A DNA stretch of 64,000 nucleotides from contig JBGTCD010000124.1 of the NCBI GenBank assembly GCA_041749015.1, positions 1 to 64,000 of the forward strand. Direction: 5' to 3'. The notes beneath the pieces were generated by a model. The model did no database searches, was not told the DNA's origin, and saw only the letters and a program-made list of their open reading frames with translations. The translations under genes were made by a program, and so were the position numbers. This DNA comes from JBGTCD01 sp041749015. Lineage in GTDB: Bacteria; Bacteroidota; Bacteroidia; Cytophagales; Cyclobacteriaceae. How positions within the stretch are numbered: position 1 is the stretch's first letter; each line of letters begins with the position of its first letter. Positions 37,400-46,427 of the stretch are shown piece by piece.

Positions 37400-39322
37400 T
37401 TACTTGATTAAAAACTCTATCCTGCGGTTCAAAATACGGCCTTCTTCAGTGTCATTAGGATATTTTGGGCGGGTGAGTCCATAGCCCTTAAAAGTTAATC
37501 TGTCTGGGGCGATATTTCGTGATATTAAGTAATTGTAAACAGATTTTGCCCTGTTGAGGGAGAGCTCCATATTATACTGAGGGCTTCCGGTATTATCGGT
37601 GTGGCCACTGATCTCTATATTGATCTGTGGATTTTGCTCTAAAAAACGCTTGATTTTATTAATTTCTGTAATGGACTTCTCCTGTAGGGCATAGCTGTCA
37701 AAGTCAAAGAAAATATTTTTAAGCACGGTGGTGGCACCTGAGGCGGCTTTTTTTAGAAATACATCAATTTCTACAGCATCATAGTCATCATAGTCTTTTA
37801 AATTAAATGAAAGGCTATGAAACAAATAGCCAGTGCGGCTCACATATAAGGCATACTCACTACCCTCAGTAAGGACCATAAGGTAATCACCGGTAACTGA
37901 GTCAGATCGAACCTGTGATACGAGTGCTTCCGATTCCAGATCATATAGCTCCACCAATGCGGCCAGGGGCTCCTTGGTAGCTTCTTCATATACCCTTCCT
38001 CTTACATAGTTGCTGCGATAGGCAACCTGCATGGCCTCTGGTACATCAAATTCATAGATTCTGCCTTTGAAGTCGCCATCTGGTCCTAAGGATTCATTGA
38101 CGTAGTAGCCCTGGAGGCCATCAGCAGTAATGAAAAGGGAAAGCTGGTCATCCCCATTATTGACCGGTGCCCCGAGATTCTGCGGATCACCCCAGGTGCC
38201 TTCAGGTTGTCGTTCCAGGTAGAAGATGTCATAGCCACCAAATCCAGGCCAGCCATTCGATGCAAAATATAAGGTGCGGCCATTGGCATGGATAAAGGGA
38301 GATACCTCATCCCAGGGGGTATTGACCCGTGAGCCCATATTTTCAGGCTTGGTCCATTGATTCTTATCATCAAGGCTGGTCACATAGATATCGGAGTTGC
38401 CATAGCCTCCTTCTCTATCCGAAACAAAATACAAGGTGCGCCCGTCAGCAGATAATGAAGGCTGGGATTCCCAGGCTTTGGTATTGACAGTGGGACCTAG
38501 ATTTTCGGGCTCCGACCACACCTCCCCCACCTTGTAGCTGATGTACAAATCACAGCTCCCATAACCCTGGCGGCCAAAGCATGAGGTAAAGATCAGGGTG
38601 CGCCCATCGGCAGCAATGGTACAGGTCCCTTCATTATGGCGGGTATTGATATTGTCTGAAATGGATTCGGGTGGACCCCAGGTCCCGTCGGGCTGCCGGT
38701 GGGTGACGACCAGGTCTTCATCAAACTCAGGTTTCCTGCCTTTACGGCGGGTATAGATGAGTTGAGATTGGTCGGCAGTTAATACTGGAAAATATTGCAT
38801 GGCAAACTGATTGACCACATCGCTCAAAGGCCTGGGGTTAAAAGCTTCGGCAGTGGCCAAATTCTCAATCGCAAATTCTGCAGACTCCAATAGATTACGT
38901 GCCCTGGATTCCATGCCCCGCATAGGCATCCGGCCCTTCAGGAAGATTTGCAGATTTTCCCGGGCCTTTTCATAAGCCTCTATCCTGACCTGCACTTCGG
39001 CCAGCTCGAGGTAGATTTCCCGGAAGTCATTGGGGTTTTGCTTATGGTCTAATGCGCAGAGGTAAGCAGCTTCGGCTTCCTTATACCGCTTCATGCCCTG
39101 GTAGGTGCGGCCTAAGAGGATGTGCGCCTCTACAAATTTGCCATCACGCTTAATGGCCTGAAGGAGTAACTCCTCTGCCTGGGGGTACTGCCTTCTTACC
39201 CAAAAATTATCTGCCTCAGTAAATAAGGCGATGGCACGCTTATTATTAGAACTCAGTTTTCTTTGTGAATGAGCCTCCTGAACCAGAAGTAAAATAATCC
39301 CTATATATATAAGGTGTCGCAT
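37400..39322 (-). CDS. TPR/PD40/CarboxypepD/OmpA protein, PorE-like architecture
   Basis: 640 residues: signal peptide (ends AHSQ), TPR-like helices (about 25-155), a PD40 beta-propeller (about 190-405; SADGRTLYFVSDREGGYGNSD-type repeats), a CarboxypepD-like domain (about 420-505) and a C-terminal OmpA peptidoglycan-binding domain (about 530-640; SGHTDNTG, NRRIEFLI). PorE of the T9SS has the same domain order. Unlike PorE, no lipobox is seen, and such proteins are multi-copy in Cytophagales, so the assignment is tentative. Last gene of lepA-folD-queE. Confidence 0.88.
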   Translation of the reverse strand: MRHLIYIGIILLLVQEAHSQRKLSSNNKRAIALFTEADNFWVRRQYPQAEELLLQAIKRDGKFVEAHILLGRTYQGMKRYKEAEAAYLCALDHKQNPNDFREIYLELAEVQVRIEAYEKARENLQIFLKGRMPMRGMESRARNLLESAEFAIENLATAEAFNPRPLSDVVNQFAMQYFPVLTADQSQLIYTRRKGRKPEFDEDLVVTHRQPDGTWGPPESISDNINTRHNEGTCTIAADGRTLIFTSCFGRQGYGSCDLYISYKVGEVWSEPENLGPTVNTKAWESQPSLSADGRTLYFVSDREGGYGNSDIYVTSLDDKNQWTKPENMGSRVNTPWDEVSPFIHANGRTLYFASNGWPGFGGYDIFYLERQPEGTWGDPQNLGAPVNNGDDQLSLFITADGLQGYYVNESLGPDGDFKGRIYEFDVPEAMQVAYRSNYVRGRVYEEATKEPLAALVELYDLESEALVSQVRSDSVTGDYLMVLTEGSEYALYVSRTGYLFHSLSFNLKDYDDYDAVEIDVFLKKAASGATTVLKNIFFDFDSYALQEKSITEINKIKRFLEQNPQINIEISGHTDNTGSPQYNMELSLNRAKSVYNYLISRNIAPDRLTFKGYGLTRPKYPNDTEEGRILNRRIEFLIK

Positions 39323-39331
39323 GATAGGCAG

Positions 39332-39955
39332 TTACGGAATATCCATAAACTTATGCACTTGTAACGAAATTTCCCATTTTGGATTTTGTTTTACATATTC
39401 AATCACCTTTGGGGTCATGGTATTTCGTCGGTCCCATTCGGGTTGTAGGTACAATTTGCAGTGCTTTGAGACCTTTGAAGCGTATTGCTCAGCAAAATCA
39501 AAATCGGAAGGATGGTAGATGATCACCTTGAGTTCATCTGCTGAAGAACAAAAATTTTCATCTGGTGCTTTGAATTTTTTCGGAGAAAAGCATATCCAAT
39601 CCCAGGTACCGGTGAGGGGGTGTGCGCCTGAGGTCTCCACATGAGTAGAAAATCCGGCCGTTTTTAGAGACTCGGTGAGATAAGAAAGGTCATACATCAG
39701 GGGTTCGCCTCCGGTGATCACTGCTATCCTGGAGGGGAAGGCATTTGCCGCCTTCACTATTTCCGGCACGGCCACTTCAGGGTATTGCCCTGCATCCCAG
39801 GAATCCTTAACGTCACACCATACGCAGCCTACATCGCAGCCTGCCAGCCGAATAAAGTAAGCGGCTTTACCCTGGTGGTAGCCCTCCCCCTGGATGGTAT
39901 AGAAAGCTTCCATTAAAGGAAGGTGTGATACTATTTTTTTTGTTATTGCACTCAT
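39332..39955 (-). CDS. queE: 7-carboxy-7-deazaguanine synthase (QueE)
   Basis: Radical-SAM enzyme that turns 6-carboxy-tetrahydropterin, the QueD product, into 7-carboxy-7-deazaguanine. The iron-sulfur site is a CxxxCxxC (C40, C44, C47 in GCDVGCVWC), and TIQGEGYHQGKAA is the QueE signature. 207 residues from the ATG at 39955; the frame also opens at a TTG 6 nt upstream, but ATG is preferred. Sits between folD and the OmpA-type gene, 9 nt before the latter. Confidence 0.94.
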   Translation of the reverse strand: MSAITKKIVSHLPLMEAFYTIQGEGYHQGKAAYFIRLAGCDVGCVWCDVKDSWDAGQYPEVAVPEIVKAANAFPSRIAVITGGEPLMYDLSYLTESLKTAGFSTHVETSGAHPLTGTWDWICFSPKKFKAPDENFCSSADELKVIIYHPSDFDFAEQYASKVSKHCKLYLQPEWDRRNTMTPKVIEYVKQNPKWEISLQVHKFMDIP

Positions 39956-39957
39956 GA

Positions 39958-40851
39958 TCAATGCTGCAATTTTGCAGCCTTGAGGGTATTCATCAATAAA
40001 GAGGCAATGGTCATCGGGCCCACCCCGCCGGGAACCGGTGAAATATAGGAGGCTTTGGTGGCTACCTCATCAAATGCCACATCGCCCTTCAAAACAAAAC
40101 CACGGGGGTGGTTCGGGTCATCCACTCTGGTAGTGCCGACATCAACGATCACAGCCCCTTCTTTTACCATGTCCTTCTTAATAAAGCCGGGTATGCCCAC
40201 CGCAACAACCAGAATATCTGCTCTGCTAGTGAATTCCTTAAGATTCTTGGTAAATCGGTGACAAAGGGTCACCGTGGCATCACCTGGTCTTGCCAGTAAA
40301 ATGCTCATAGGGCTGCCTACAATATGGGACCTTCCCACCACTACGGCATGCTTGCCTTTAGTTTGGATTTTATATCTTTTGAGAAGCTCCATCACCCCCT
40401 GTGGTGTAGCCGGCAAAAATCCTGAGTTTTTACGATTGATCTTTCCGAAGTTGGCTGCAGTAAACCCATCCACATCTTTGTTTGGATTAATAGCTTCTGT
40501 AATCTTTTCTGACCTAATATGGTCAGGAAGGGGCAACTGCACGATCAGACCATCGATGTCTGGATTGTTGTTGATGCTTTGGATTTTATCCAAAAGTGCC
40601 TCCTCCGAAATGCTAGAATCTAAATTGATCACCGAAGAAGTGAATCCTACTTCCCGGCAAGCCTTTTCTTTTCCCCCTACGTATGTATGACTTGCGCCGT
40701 CTTTGCCGAGCAGGATCACAGCAAGATGCGGGGGCCTGTGGCCTGCCGCCACCATGGCTTTTACTGACTCAGAAATTTCATTTTTGATTTCGGTGGCAAC
40801 CTTTTTGCCATCCAGGATCCGGGTGTTTTGTATGGTGTCTTGTTCCTTCAT
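39958..40851 (-). CDS. folD: Methylenetetrahydrofolate dehydrogenase/cyclohydrolase
   Basis: Interconverts 5,10-methylene- and 10-formyl-tetrahydrofolate. The catalytic Tyr57/Lys61 (TYVGGKEK) and the NAD(P)-binding region (GRSHIVGSPMSILL) are visible, as is PVPGGVGPMTIASL. 297 residues, slightly longer than average from an N-terminal extension. Starts 5 nt after lepA and ends 2 nt before the queE start. Confidence 0.97.
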   Translation of the reverse strand: MKEQDTIQNTRILDGKKVATEIKNEISESVKAMVAAGHRPPHLAVILLGKDGASHTYVGGKEKACREVGFTSSVINLDSSISEEALLDKIQSINNNPDIDGLIVQLPLPDHIRSEKITEAINPNKDVDGFTAANFGKINRKNSGFLPATPQGVMELLKRYKIQTKGKHAVVVGRSHIVGSPMSILLARPGDATVTLCHRFTKNLKEFTSRADILVVAVGIPGFIKKDMVKEGAVIVDVGTTRVDDPNHPRGFVLKGDVAFDEVATKASYISPVPGGVGPMTIASLLMNTLKAAKLQH

Positions 40852-40856
40852 ATCTA

Positions 40857-42653
40857 TTAACTATCCAGCTTGAGTACAGCCATAAAGGCCTCCTGTGGTA
40901 TTTCTACGTTGCCAACCTGACGCATTCGTTTTTTACCCTTCTTTTGCTTCTCCAAAAGTTTACGCTTACGGCTAATATCACCGCCATAGCATTTGGCAAG
41001 CACATTTTTTCGCAAAGCCTTGACAGACTCACGGGCGATAATTTTGGTGCCGATGGATGCCTGAATGGCAATTTCAAACATTTGTCTGGGCAAGAGCTCT
41101 TTGAGTTTTTCACAAAGCCTTTTACCCCATTCATAGGCTTTCTCCCTGTGAACAATGGCTGAGAGGGCATCCACCTTTTCACCATTGAGCATGATGTCAA
41201 GCTTGACCATATTGGAAGTTCTGTATCCTATTAGTTCATAATCAAGCGAGGCATACCCACGGGAAATGGTTTTGAGTTTATCAAAAAAGTCAAAAACAAT
41301 TTCTGCCAGTGGTAGTTCAAAGCTCAGTTCCACTCGATCGGAAGTCAGGTACACCTGATTTTTTATCTCGCCACGCTTGTCGATGCAGAGGCTAATTATC
41401 CCACCGATATACTGGGATTTACTAATAATTTGTGCCCGAATAAAAGGCTCCTCGATATGGCTGATCGTGTTGGGCTCAGGCATCTCGGAAGGGGCGTTTA
41501 TCTTAGAAAGGCTACCATCAGTATTGATGGCATGGAATTGCACGGAGGGCACGGTGGTGATCACCGTCATGTCAAACTCCCGCTCCAGGCGTTCCTGTAT
41601 GATCTCCATGTGGAGCATTCCCAGAAATCCGCATCTGAACCCAAACCCAAGGGCTGCTGAAGTCTCCGGCTCCCATACCAGGGAAGCATCATTGAGCTGC
41701 AATTTTTCCATGCTGGCCCTAAGCTCCTCATAATCGCTGGTTTCCACTGGGTAGATCCCTGCGAATACCATGGGCTTCACATCTTCAAAGCCCTTGATGG
41801 CCTGAGGACAGGGTCGGTCAACATGGGTTATGGTATCCCCAACTTTTACTTCTTTGGCTATTTTAATTCCGGAAATGAGGTACCCCACATTACCAGCAGC
41901 AATGGCTTGCTTAGGTACCTGCTGTATTTTTAAAATGCCGATTTCATCAGCATCATAGGTTTTGCCGGTATTGATAAATTTTACCTTATCACCTTTGCGA
42001 ATAGTTCCTTTAAATACCCTGAAGTAAACCTCAATACCTCTGAAGGAATTGAACATTGAATCAAATATCATGGCCTGAAGGGGTGCCTCCTCATCACCTT
42101 CAGGTGCCGGTACCCGGTCAATGATCGCTTTGAGGATGGCGTCAATGCCGATGCCTTCCTTGCCACTGGCATGGATCACATCATCAAGTTTGCATCCAAT
42201 CAGATCCACTATTTGGTCTGCTACCTCCTCAGGCATGGCGCCGGGAAGATCGATTTTGTTAAGTACCGGAATAATCTCCAGATCGTGCTCCAATGCCAAA
42301 TACAGGTTGGAGATCGTCTGAGCCTGGATGCCCTGAGAGGCATCTACGATCAGGAGCGCGCCTTCACAGGCTGCAATGGAACGGGATACTTCATAAGAAA
42401 AATCCACATGGCCCGGGGTATCGATCAGATTAAGGACATAATCCTGCCCTTCAAACTTGTAATCCATTTGCACGGCATGGCTCTTAATGGTAATGCCCCG
42501 CTCCCGCTCCAGGTCCATACTGTCGAGCAGTTGCTCCTTCATATCGCGGCCAGTGACCGTATGGGTAAATTCCAAAAGCCGATCAGCCAGGGTACTTTTG
42601 CCGTGGTCGATATGGGCAATTATGCAGAAATTCCTAATGTTCTTTGATTTCAT
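40857..42653 (-). CDS. lepA: Elongation factor 4 (LepA)
   Basis: Ribosome-associated GTPase implicated in initiation and back-translocation. G1 AHIDHGKST, G3 DTPGHVD and G4 NKIDLPGA are intact; the CTD ends in the LepA-type Lys/Arg-rich segment (KKGKKRMRQVG). 598 residues, normal. First gene of lepA-folD-queE-OmpA/PD40, with very short gaps. Confidence 0.98.
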   Translation of the reverse strand: MKSKNIRNFCIIAHIDHGKSTLADRLLEFTHTVTGRDMKEQLLDSMDLERERGITIKSHAVQMDYKFEGQDYVLNLIDTPGHVDFSYEVSRSIAACEGALLIVDASQGIQAQTISNLYLALEHDLEIIPVLNKIDLPGAMPEEVADQIVDLIGCKLDDVIHASGKEGIGIDAILKAIIDRVPAPEGDEEAPLQAMIFDSMFNSFRGIEVYFRVFKGTIRKGDKVKFINTGKTYDADEIGILKIQQVPKQAIAAGNVGYLISGIKIAKEVKVGDTITHVDRPCPQAIKGFEDVKPMVFAGIYPVETSDYEELRASMEKLQLNDASLVWEPETSAALGFGFRCGFLGMLHMEIIQERLEREFDMTVITTVPSVQFHAINTDGSLSKINAPSEMPEPNTISHIEEPFIRAQIISKSQYIGGIISLCIDKRGEIKNQVYLTSDRVELSFELPLAEIVFDFFDKLKTISRGYASLDYELIGYRTSNMVKLDIMLNGEKVDALSAIVHREKAYEWGKRLCEKLKELLPRQMFEIAIQASIGTKIIARESVKALRKNVLAKCYGGDISRKRKLLEKQKKGKKRMRQVGNVEIPQEAFMAVLKLDS

Positions 42654-42663
42654 AAACTTGCCG

Positions 42664-42671
42664 CAAAATTA
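42664..42671 (-). promoter_or_regulatory. -7 promoter element of the lepA operon
   Basis: TAATTTTG on the minus strand matches TAnnTTTG, only 11 nt before the lepA ATG. That would give a nearly leaderless mRNA. No clear -33 box was found. Confidence 0.5.
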
Positions 42672-42722
42672 GCTATAATTTAGACGTGAAAATAGCTTAT
42701 TGGCAAGATTTGATATCGGGAC

Positions 42723-44012
42723 TTATTTGCCTTGCGGTGATTTATATACTTTGCCCCAACGCATTACAAATTCCACGTATTCCATGTTTTTGATGTCGAC
42801 AATGGGATTGCTTTTTACAGCCACTATATCGGCATATTTGCCCTTTTCTATAGAGCCCGCCTCATCTTGTATCCTGAGTACTTCGGCAGCTTTGATGGTG
42901 GCTGATTGAATGGCCGCCATCGGGGGCATACCGGCTTCTACCATATACATGAACTCTCTCCAGTTCTCGCCATGAGGAAACACCCCGGCATCAGTGCCAA
43001 AGGCAATTTTCACCCCTCTGCGATAGGCTTTCCCGAAGGTTTCCTGGATCATGGGGCCGATCTCAAGTGCTTTAGGCACAACAATTTTTGGATAGTAACC
43101 GGCAATTTTAGCGTATTCAGCCACTGATCTTCCGGCCGTGATGGTTGGCACGTACCAAGTACCATTTTCAATCATCAAATCCATGACCTCCTCCGTCATT
43201 TTAGTGCCATGTTCAATGGTTGTGATCCCTGCCAACACTGCTCTTTTCATCCCTTCTGCCCCATGAGCATGGGCAGCAGTGATCAACCCGTAATCATTTG
43301 CCGTTTGCACAATAGCATCTACCTCATCCTGAAAAAACTGAGGACCCTGACCATCTTTTGCCACACTCAAAACCCCGCCCGTCACCGTAATTTTGATATT
43401 ATCAGCACCATCTTTGTACCGCTGTCTTACAGCCTGGCGCGCCTCATGGGGACCATTTACCACGCCTTCACGGGGATTAGGATTTCCCATCAAATCATCC
43501 CTGTAGGAGTTGGTAGGATCGGCATGGCCTCCGGTAGTGCCAATGGCCGTGCCACAGGAAAAAATTCTAGGCCCTTCCACAAGGCCTGAATTCACTGCAT
43601 TTCTCAGGGCGGTATTCACCCCTGTACCTCCCAGATCCCTCACGGTAGTAAAGCCGGCATAGAGGGTTTTCCTGGCAAAAACTGCGGCTTCAAAAGCAAC
43701 ATCAGCAGAATTCTGAGTAAATCGTCTGATGTACTCGTCTTTGGAAGTCTCACCCTCCAGGTGTACGTGCAAATCGATCAGCCCGGGCATCACGGTGTAG
43801 CCTTTGAGGTCAATGACTTCATCCCCGCCGCCCGGCTTGGTATATCCGGTTTCCACAGCAGTGATCCGCTCCCCTTCTACTACCACGGTTGTCTCCTTGA
43901 TTTGCCGGCCTTCCACCACATCAATCAGAGTACCACAATGGATCAATACGCGTTGGGCAGATACATCTGCAAACAGCATCAGAACCAGAATTAAAAAGAT
44001 AAATTTTTTCAT
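42723..44012 (-). CDS. Exported amidohydrolase
   Basis: 429 residues with a signal peptide (ends VSAQ). An amidohydrolase TIM-barrel with metal ligands H82/H84 (PGLIDLHVHLEG), TAAHAHGAEGM, TIEHGTKM and GTDAGVFPHG. Closest in look to imidazolonepropionase-related Xaa-Pro dipeptidase-type enzymes; probably periplasmic. It follows the methyltransferase gene by 18 nt. The substrate cannot be read from sequence. Confidence 0.9.
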   Translation of the reverse strand: MKKFIFLILVLMLFADVSAQRVLIHCGTLIDVVEGRQIKETTVVVEGERITAVETGYTKPGGGDEVIDLKGYTVMPGLIDLHVHLEGETSKDEYIRRFTQNSADVAFEAAVFARKTLYAGFTTVRDLGGTGVNTALRNAVNSGLVEGPRIFSCGTAIGTTGGHADPTNSYRDDLMGNPNPREGVVNGPHEARQAVRQRYKDGADNIKITVTGGVLSVAKDGQGPQFFQDEVDAIVQTANDYGLITAAHAHGAEGMKRAVLAGITTIEHGTKMTEEVMDLMIENGTWYVPTITAGRSVAEYAKIAGYYPKIVVPKALEIGPMIQETFGKAYRRGVKIAFGTDAGVFPHGENWREFMYMVEAGMPPMAAIQSATIKAAEVLRIQDEAGSIEKGKYADIVAVKSNPIVDIKNMEYVEFVMRWGKVYKSPQGK

Positions 44013-44030
44013 GGTAATAAATTTAAGGTT

Positions 44031-44765
44031 TTAATTTTCTTCTGCCAATCGCAACCGGCATAGGTAATGCCCTGAGGCGTCCTGGTAGATGACCTGGAAA
44101 TCATAGCCACAGGACTCACAAATGGGCTTCAAAGTATCCTGGTCAATATATAACCAATTGAACCAGTTTCCAATCCGCCCATCATATTCATACCGATAGG
44201 AAATCTCCCCATAGTATCGGTCTTCAGGCTTAGGTACCTCCTGGTACAAATAACCAATATCACTGGAATCCATCAGTATCTGCCCACCGGGGCATAAAAG
44301 CTGCTTAAAATGATTCAAAAAACCAGGAAGTTGCGAAATGGTGCCTGCAATTCCAATGCCGTTCATCATCAGCAATAAGGTATCATAGGAGCCCTTATCA
44401 AAATCTAGAATATTGGAATTTACCACCTTCCTTACCCCTCTTGTCTGCATGACTTCGATTGATTTTTCGGAAATTTCTATGGCTTCGACCTCCAGGCCCT
44501 GGTCTTGCAAAATAAGCGAATGGGCCCCCGCGCCTGCTCCAATATCCAGCACCCGCCCTGTGCAAAGTGCCATGGCAAACCGCTCCAGGTCAGGCAATTG
44601 GTTATAATTTCTAAAAAAGTGCTGCAAGGGCATCTCCTCAGCACTGCCATATTGATTATGAAGCTTAAGTCTGGACCGGGCCTTTTTAATAAAAAAATCA
44701 TACAGAGCCTTGCCCTGAATATCCTCTACTAATTCAACTTCTTTTTGCGTACCCTTCACATCCAA
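44031..44765 (-). CDS. Class I SAM-dependent methyltransferase
   Basis: 244 residues with the glycine-rich AdoMet loop VLDIGAGAGAH (72-82), a motif II acidic residue and the segment MMNGIGIAG. The start codon is TTG; no in-frame ATG exists upstream before the stop. The substrate is unknown. Likely first gene of a two-gene unit with the amidohydrolase. Confidence 0.8.
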   Translation of the reverse strand: MDVKGTQKEVELVEDIQGKALYDFFIKKARSRLKLHNQYGSAEEMPLQHFFRNYNQLPDLERFAMALCTGRVLDIGAGAGAHSLILQDQGLEVEAIEISEKSIEVMQTRGVRKVVNSNILDFDKGSYDTLLLMMNGIGIAGTISQLPGFLNHFKQLLCPGGQILMDSSDIGYLYQEVPKPEDRYYGEISYRYEYDGRIGNWFNWLYIDQDTLKPICESCGYDFQVIYQDASGHYLCRLRLAEEN

Positions 44766-44844
44766 ATCATTAAGCGGTTCATAAAATGTCTCGAAACTTT
44801 AAGTAAAAAAAGGTCATTGCCATTAAAAGTCAATATATTCCCTC

Positions 44845-45441
44845 ATGAATTTTCTGGCCCATTTGTTTTTATCAGGTAAAGACCCCTCGGTACAGGTGGG
44901 TAATTTTATGGGTGATTTTGTCAAGGGTAGTGAGCTTAAAATGTTCCCGGAAAGAATAGTATCCGGCATCCACTTGCACCGAAAAATTGATGCCTATACC
45001 GACAGCCACCTGGTAGTAGATGCCTGCAAAAACCGCCTAAGGAAACAGTACCGGCACTATTCCGGAGTAATTGTAGATGTGTATTTTGATCATCTTCTAG
45101 CCTTGAACTGGGTCCGTTACAGTAGCTTACCCCTGGAGAATTTTGCAGAAAATGCTTATAAAAATTTAAAGGCACATGAAGCCATTCTGCCCGAAAAGAT
45201 CAAGTTTTTTTTGCCGCGAATGGCGCATCAAAACTGGTTGGTCAACTACCGGGAATTCTGGGGACTGGAAAGATCTCTGGAGGGCATGGCACGAAGGGCA
45301 CGTTTTAATTCCGGGATGGAACAATCGGCAAAGGAATTAAAAAAAGATTTTAAACTGTACGAAAGAGAATTCAACCAGTTCTTCCCGCAATTATTGGTGT
45401 ACTGTGAGAATATTATCAATGCAGAAACCACCGTGGAATAG
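44845..45441 (+). CDS. AcpH/DUF479-like acyl-carrier-protein phosphodiesterase
   Basis: 198 residues. Opens MNFLAHLFLS with GNFMGDFVKG, and carries HLHRKIDAYTD and VDVYFDHLLA, the features of the AcpH/DUF479 HD-like family that removes 4'-phosphopantetheine from holo-ACP. Activity is inferred from family only. Divergent from the methyltransferase gene; ends in a shared terminator with tsf. Confidence 0.87.
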   Translation: MNFLAHLFLSGKDPSVQVGNFMGDFVKGSELKMFPERIVSGIHLHRKIDAYTDSHLVVDACKNRLRKQYRHYSGVIVDVYFDHLLALNWVRYSSLPLENFAENAYKNLKAHEAILPEKIKFFLPRMAHQNWLVNYREFWGLERSLEGMARRARFNSGMEQSAKELKKDFKLYEREFNQFFPQLLVYCENIINAETTVE

Positions 45442-45443
45442 AC

Positions 45444-45474
45444 AAAAAAATCCCGGATTAGGCCCGGGATTTTT
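45444..45474. terminator. Bidirectional terminator between the AcpH-like gene and tsf
   Basis: ATCCCGG/CCGGGAT (7-bp stem) with A residues on one side and T residues on the other. It lies 3 nt after the plus-strand AcpH-like stop and about 24 nt past the end of tsf on the minus strand, so it can serve both converging genes. Confidence 0.88.
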
Positions 45475-45497
45475 CAATATTAATAAAAGTTGTGTGC

Positions 45498-46331
45498 TTA
45501 GTCAGCTACTGAAATTCTACGAAATTCAGCAACGGTAAGGCCTTTAGATACTGAATCCAGATATTTAGCTACAGTCAAAGAACTGTCTTTTACAAATGCC
45601 TGGTGCAGCAGAGTATTGTCTTTAAAGAACTTTTGCAGCTTACCCTGTGCAATTTTTTCGACGATATTTTCCGGTTTCCCTTCAGCAAGTGCCTGCTCTT
45701 TTCCAATAGCAATTTCTTTCTCTATCAAATCTTTAGAAACGCCATTCTCATCTACTGCCACCGGATTCATGGCTGCAATCTGCATCCCGATATCACGGCC
45801 TGCATCAGTTACATTAGCACCATTCACACCCTTAAGAGATACCAACACACCTAATTTGCTGCCTGCATGGATATAGGTCACTACCTGTTCGCCTTCTAAC
45901 TTCACATATTCACTGATCTCTATTTTCTCACCGATTTTACCGATCATTTCAGTGATTTTTTCCTCCACAGAATGACCATCGATTTTCAGTTGGAGCAGCT
46001 CATCTTTCGAAATAGGGGTAGCTTTAAAAGCCACCTCAAGAATAGCATTGCCCAGGTCATGAAATTCCTGATTTTTACCTACAAAATCTGTCTCACAATT
46101 AAGGGCAATCAAGATTCCGGTCTTATTATCCTGACTGGTCTTGACAAAAACTGCACCTTCTTTTGCATCACGGTCTGAACGGGATGCAGATACTTTCTGG
46201 CCTTTTTTGCGCAATATATCGATGGCAGCATCGAAGTCTCCATTGGCTTCAACCAGGGCTTTTTTGCAATCCATCATACCTGCACCAGTCATTTGGCGCA
46301 ACTTGTTTACGTCTTTTGCAGTGATCTCCAT
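45498..46331 (-). CDS. tsf: Translation elongation factor Ts
   Basis: Nucleotide exchange factor for EF-Tu. The N-terminal UBA-like domain MTGAGMMDCKKAL is present, followed by two EF-Ts domains; 277 residues. Last gene of rplM-rpsI-rpsB-tsf. A strong hairpin plus T-run lies between rpsB and tsf, so tsf output is probably lower than rpsB. Confidence 0.97.
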   Translation of the reverse strand: MEITAKDVNKLRQMTGAGMMDCKKALVEANGDFDAAIDILRKKGQKVSASRSDRDAKEGAVFVKTSQDNKTGILIALNCETDFVGKNQEFHDLGNAILEVAFKATPISKDELLQLKIDGHSVEEKITEMIGKIGEKIEISEYVKLEGEQVVTYIHAGSKLGVLVSLKGVNGANVTDAGRDIGMQIAAMNPVAVDENGVSKDLIEKEIAIGKEQALAEGKPENIVEKIAQGKLQKFFKDNTLLHQAFVKDSSLTVAKYLDSVSKGLTVAEFRRISVAD

Positions 46332-46366
46332 GTATTTCTTAAATTTTTATTTGTTCGATTTCTTTT

Positions 46367-46400
46367 AAAAAAAATGAACACCGGCCTGAGGTCGATGTTC
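46367..46400 (-). terminator. Hairpin terminator/attenuator between rpsB and tsf
   Basis: On the minus strand GAACATCGACC pairs with GGCCGGTGTTC (one G-T, one mismatch) over a TCA loop and is followed by ATTTTTTTT. It lies in the 96-nt rpsB-tsf gap. With no promoter visible in the 35 nt left before tsf, partial termination is the simplest reading. Confidence 0.72.
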
Positions 46401-46427
46401 AAAATCTATAATAACAATTAGATGAAT

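Noticed and set aside
42171..42647. A 158-residue plus-strand frame
   Set aside because: Shadow of lepA; composition follows the opposite-strand gene.
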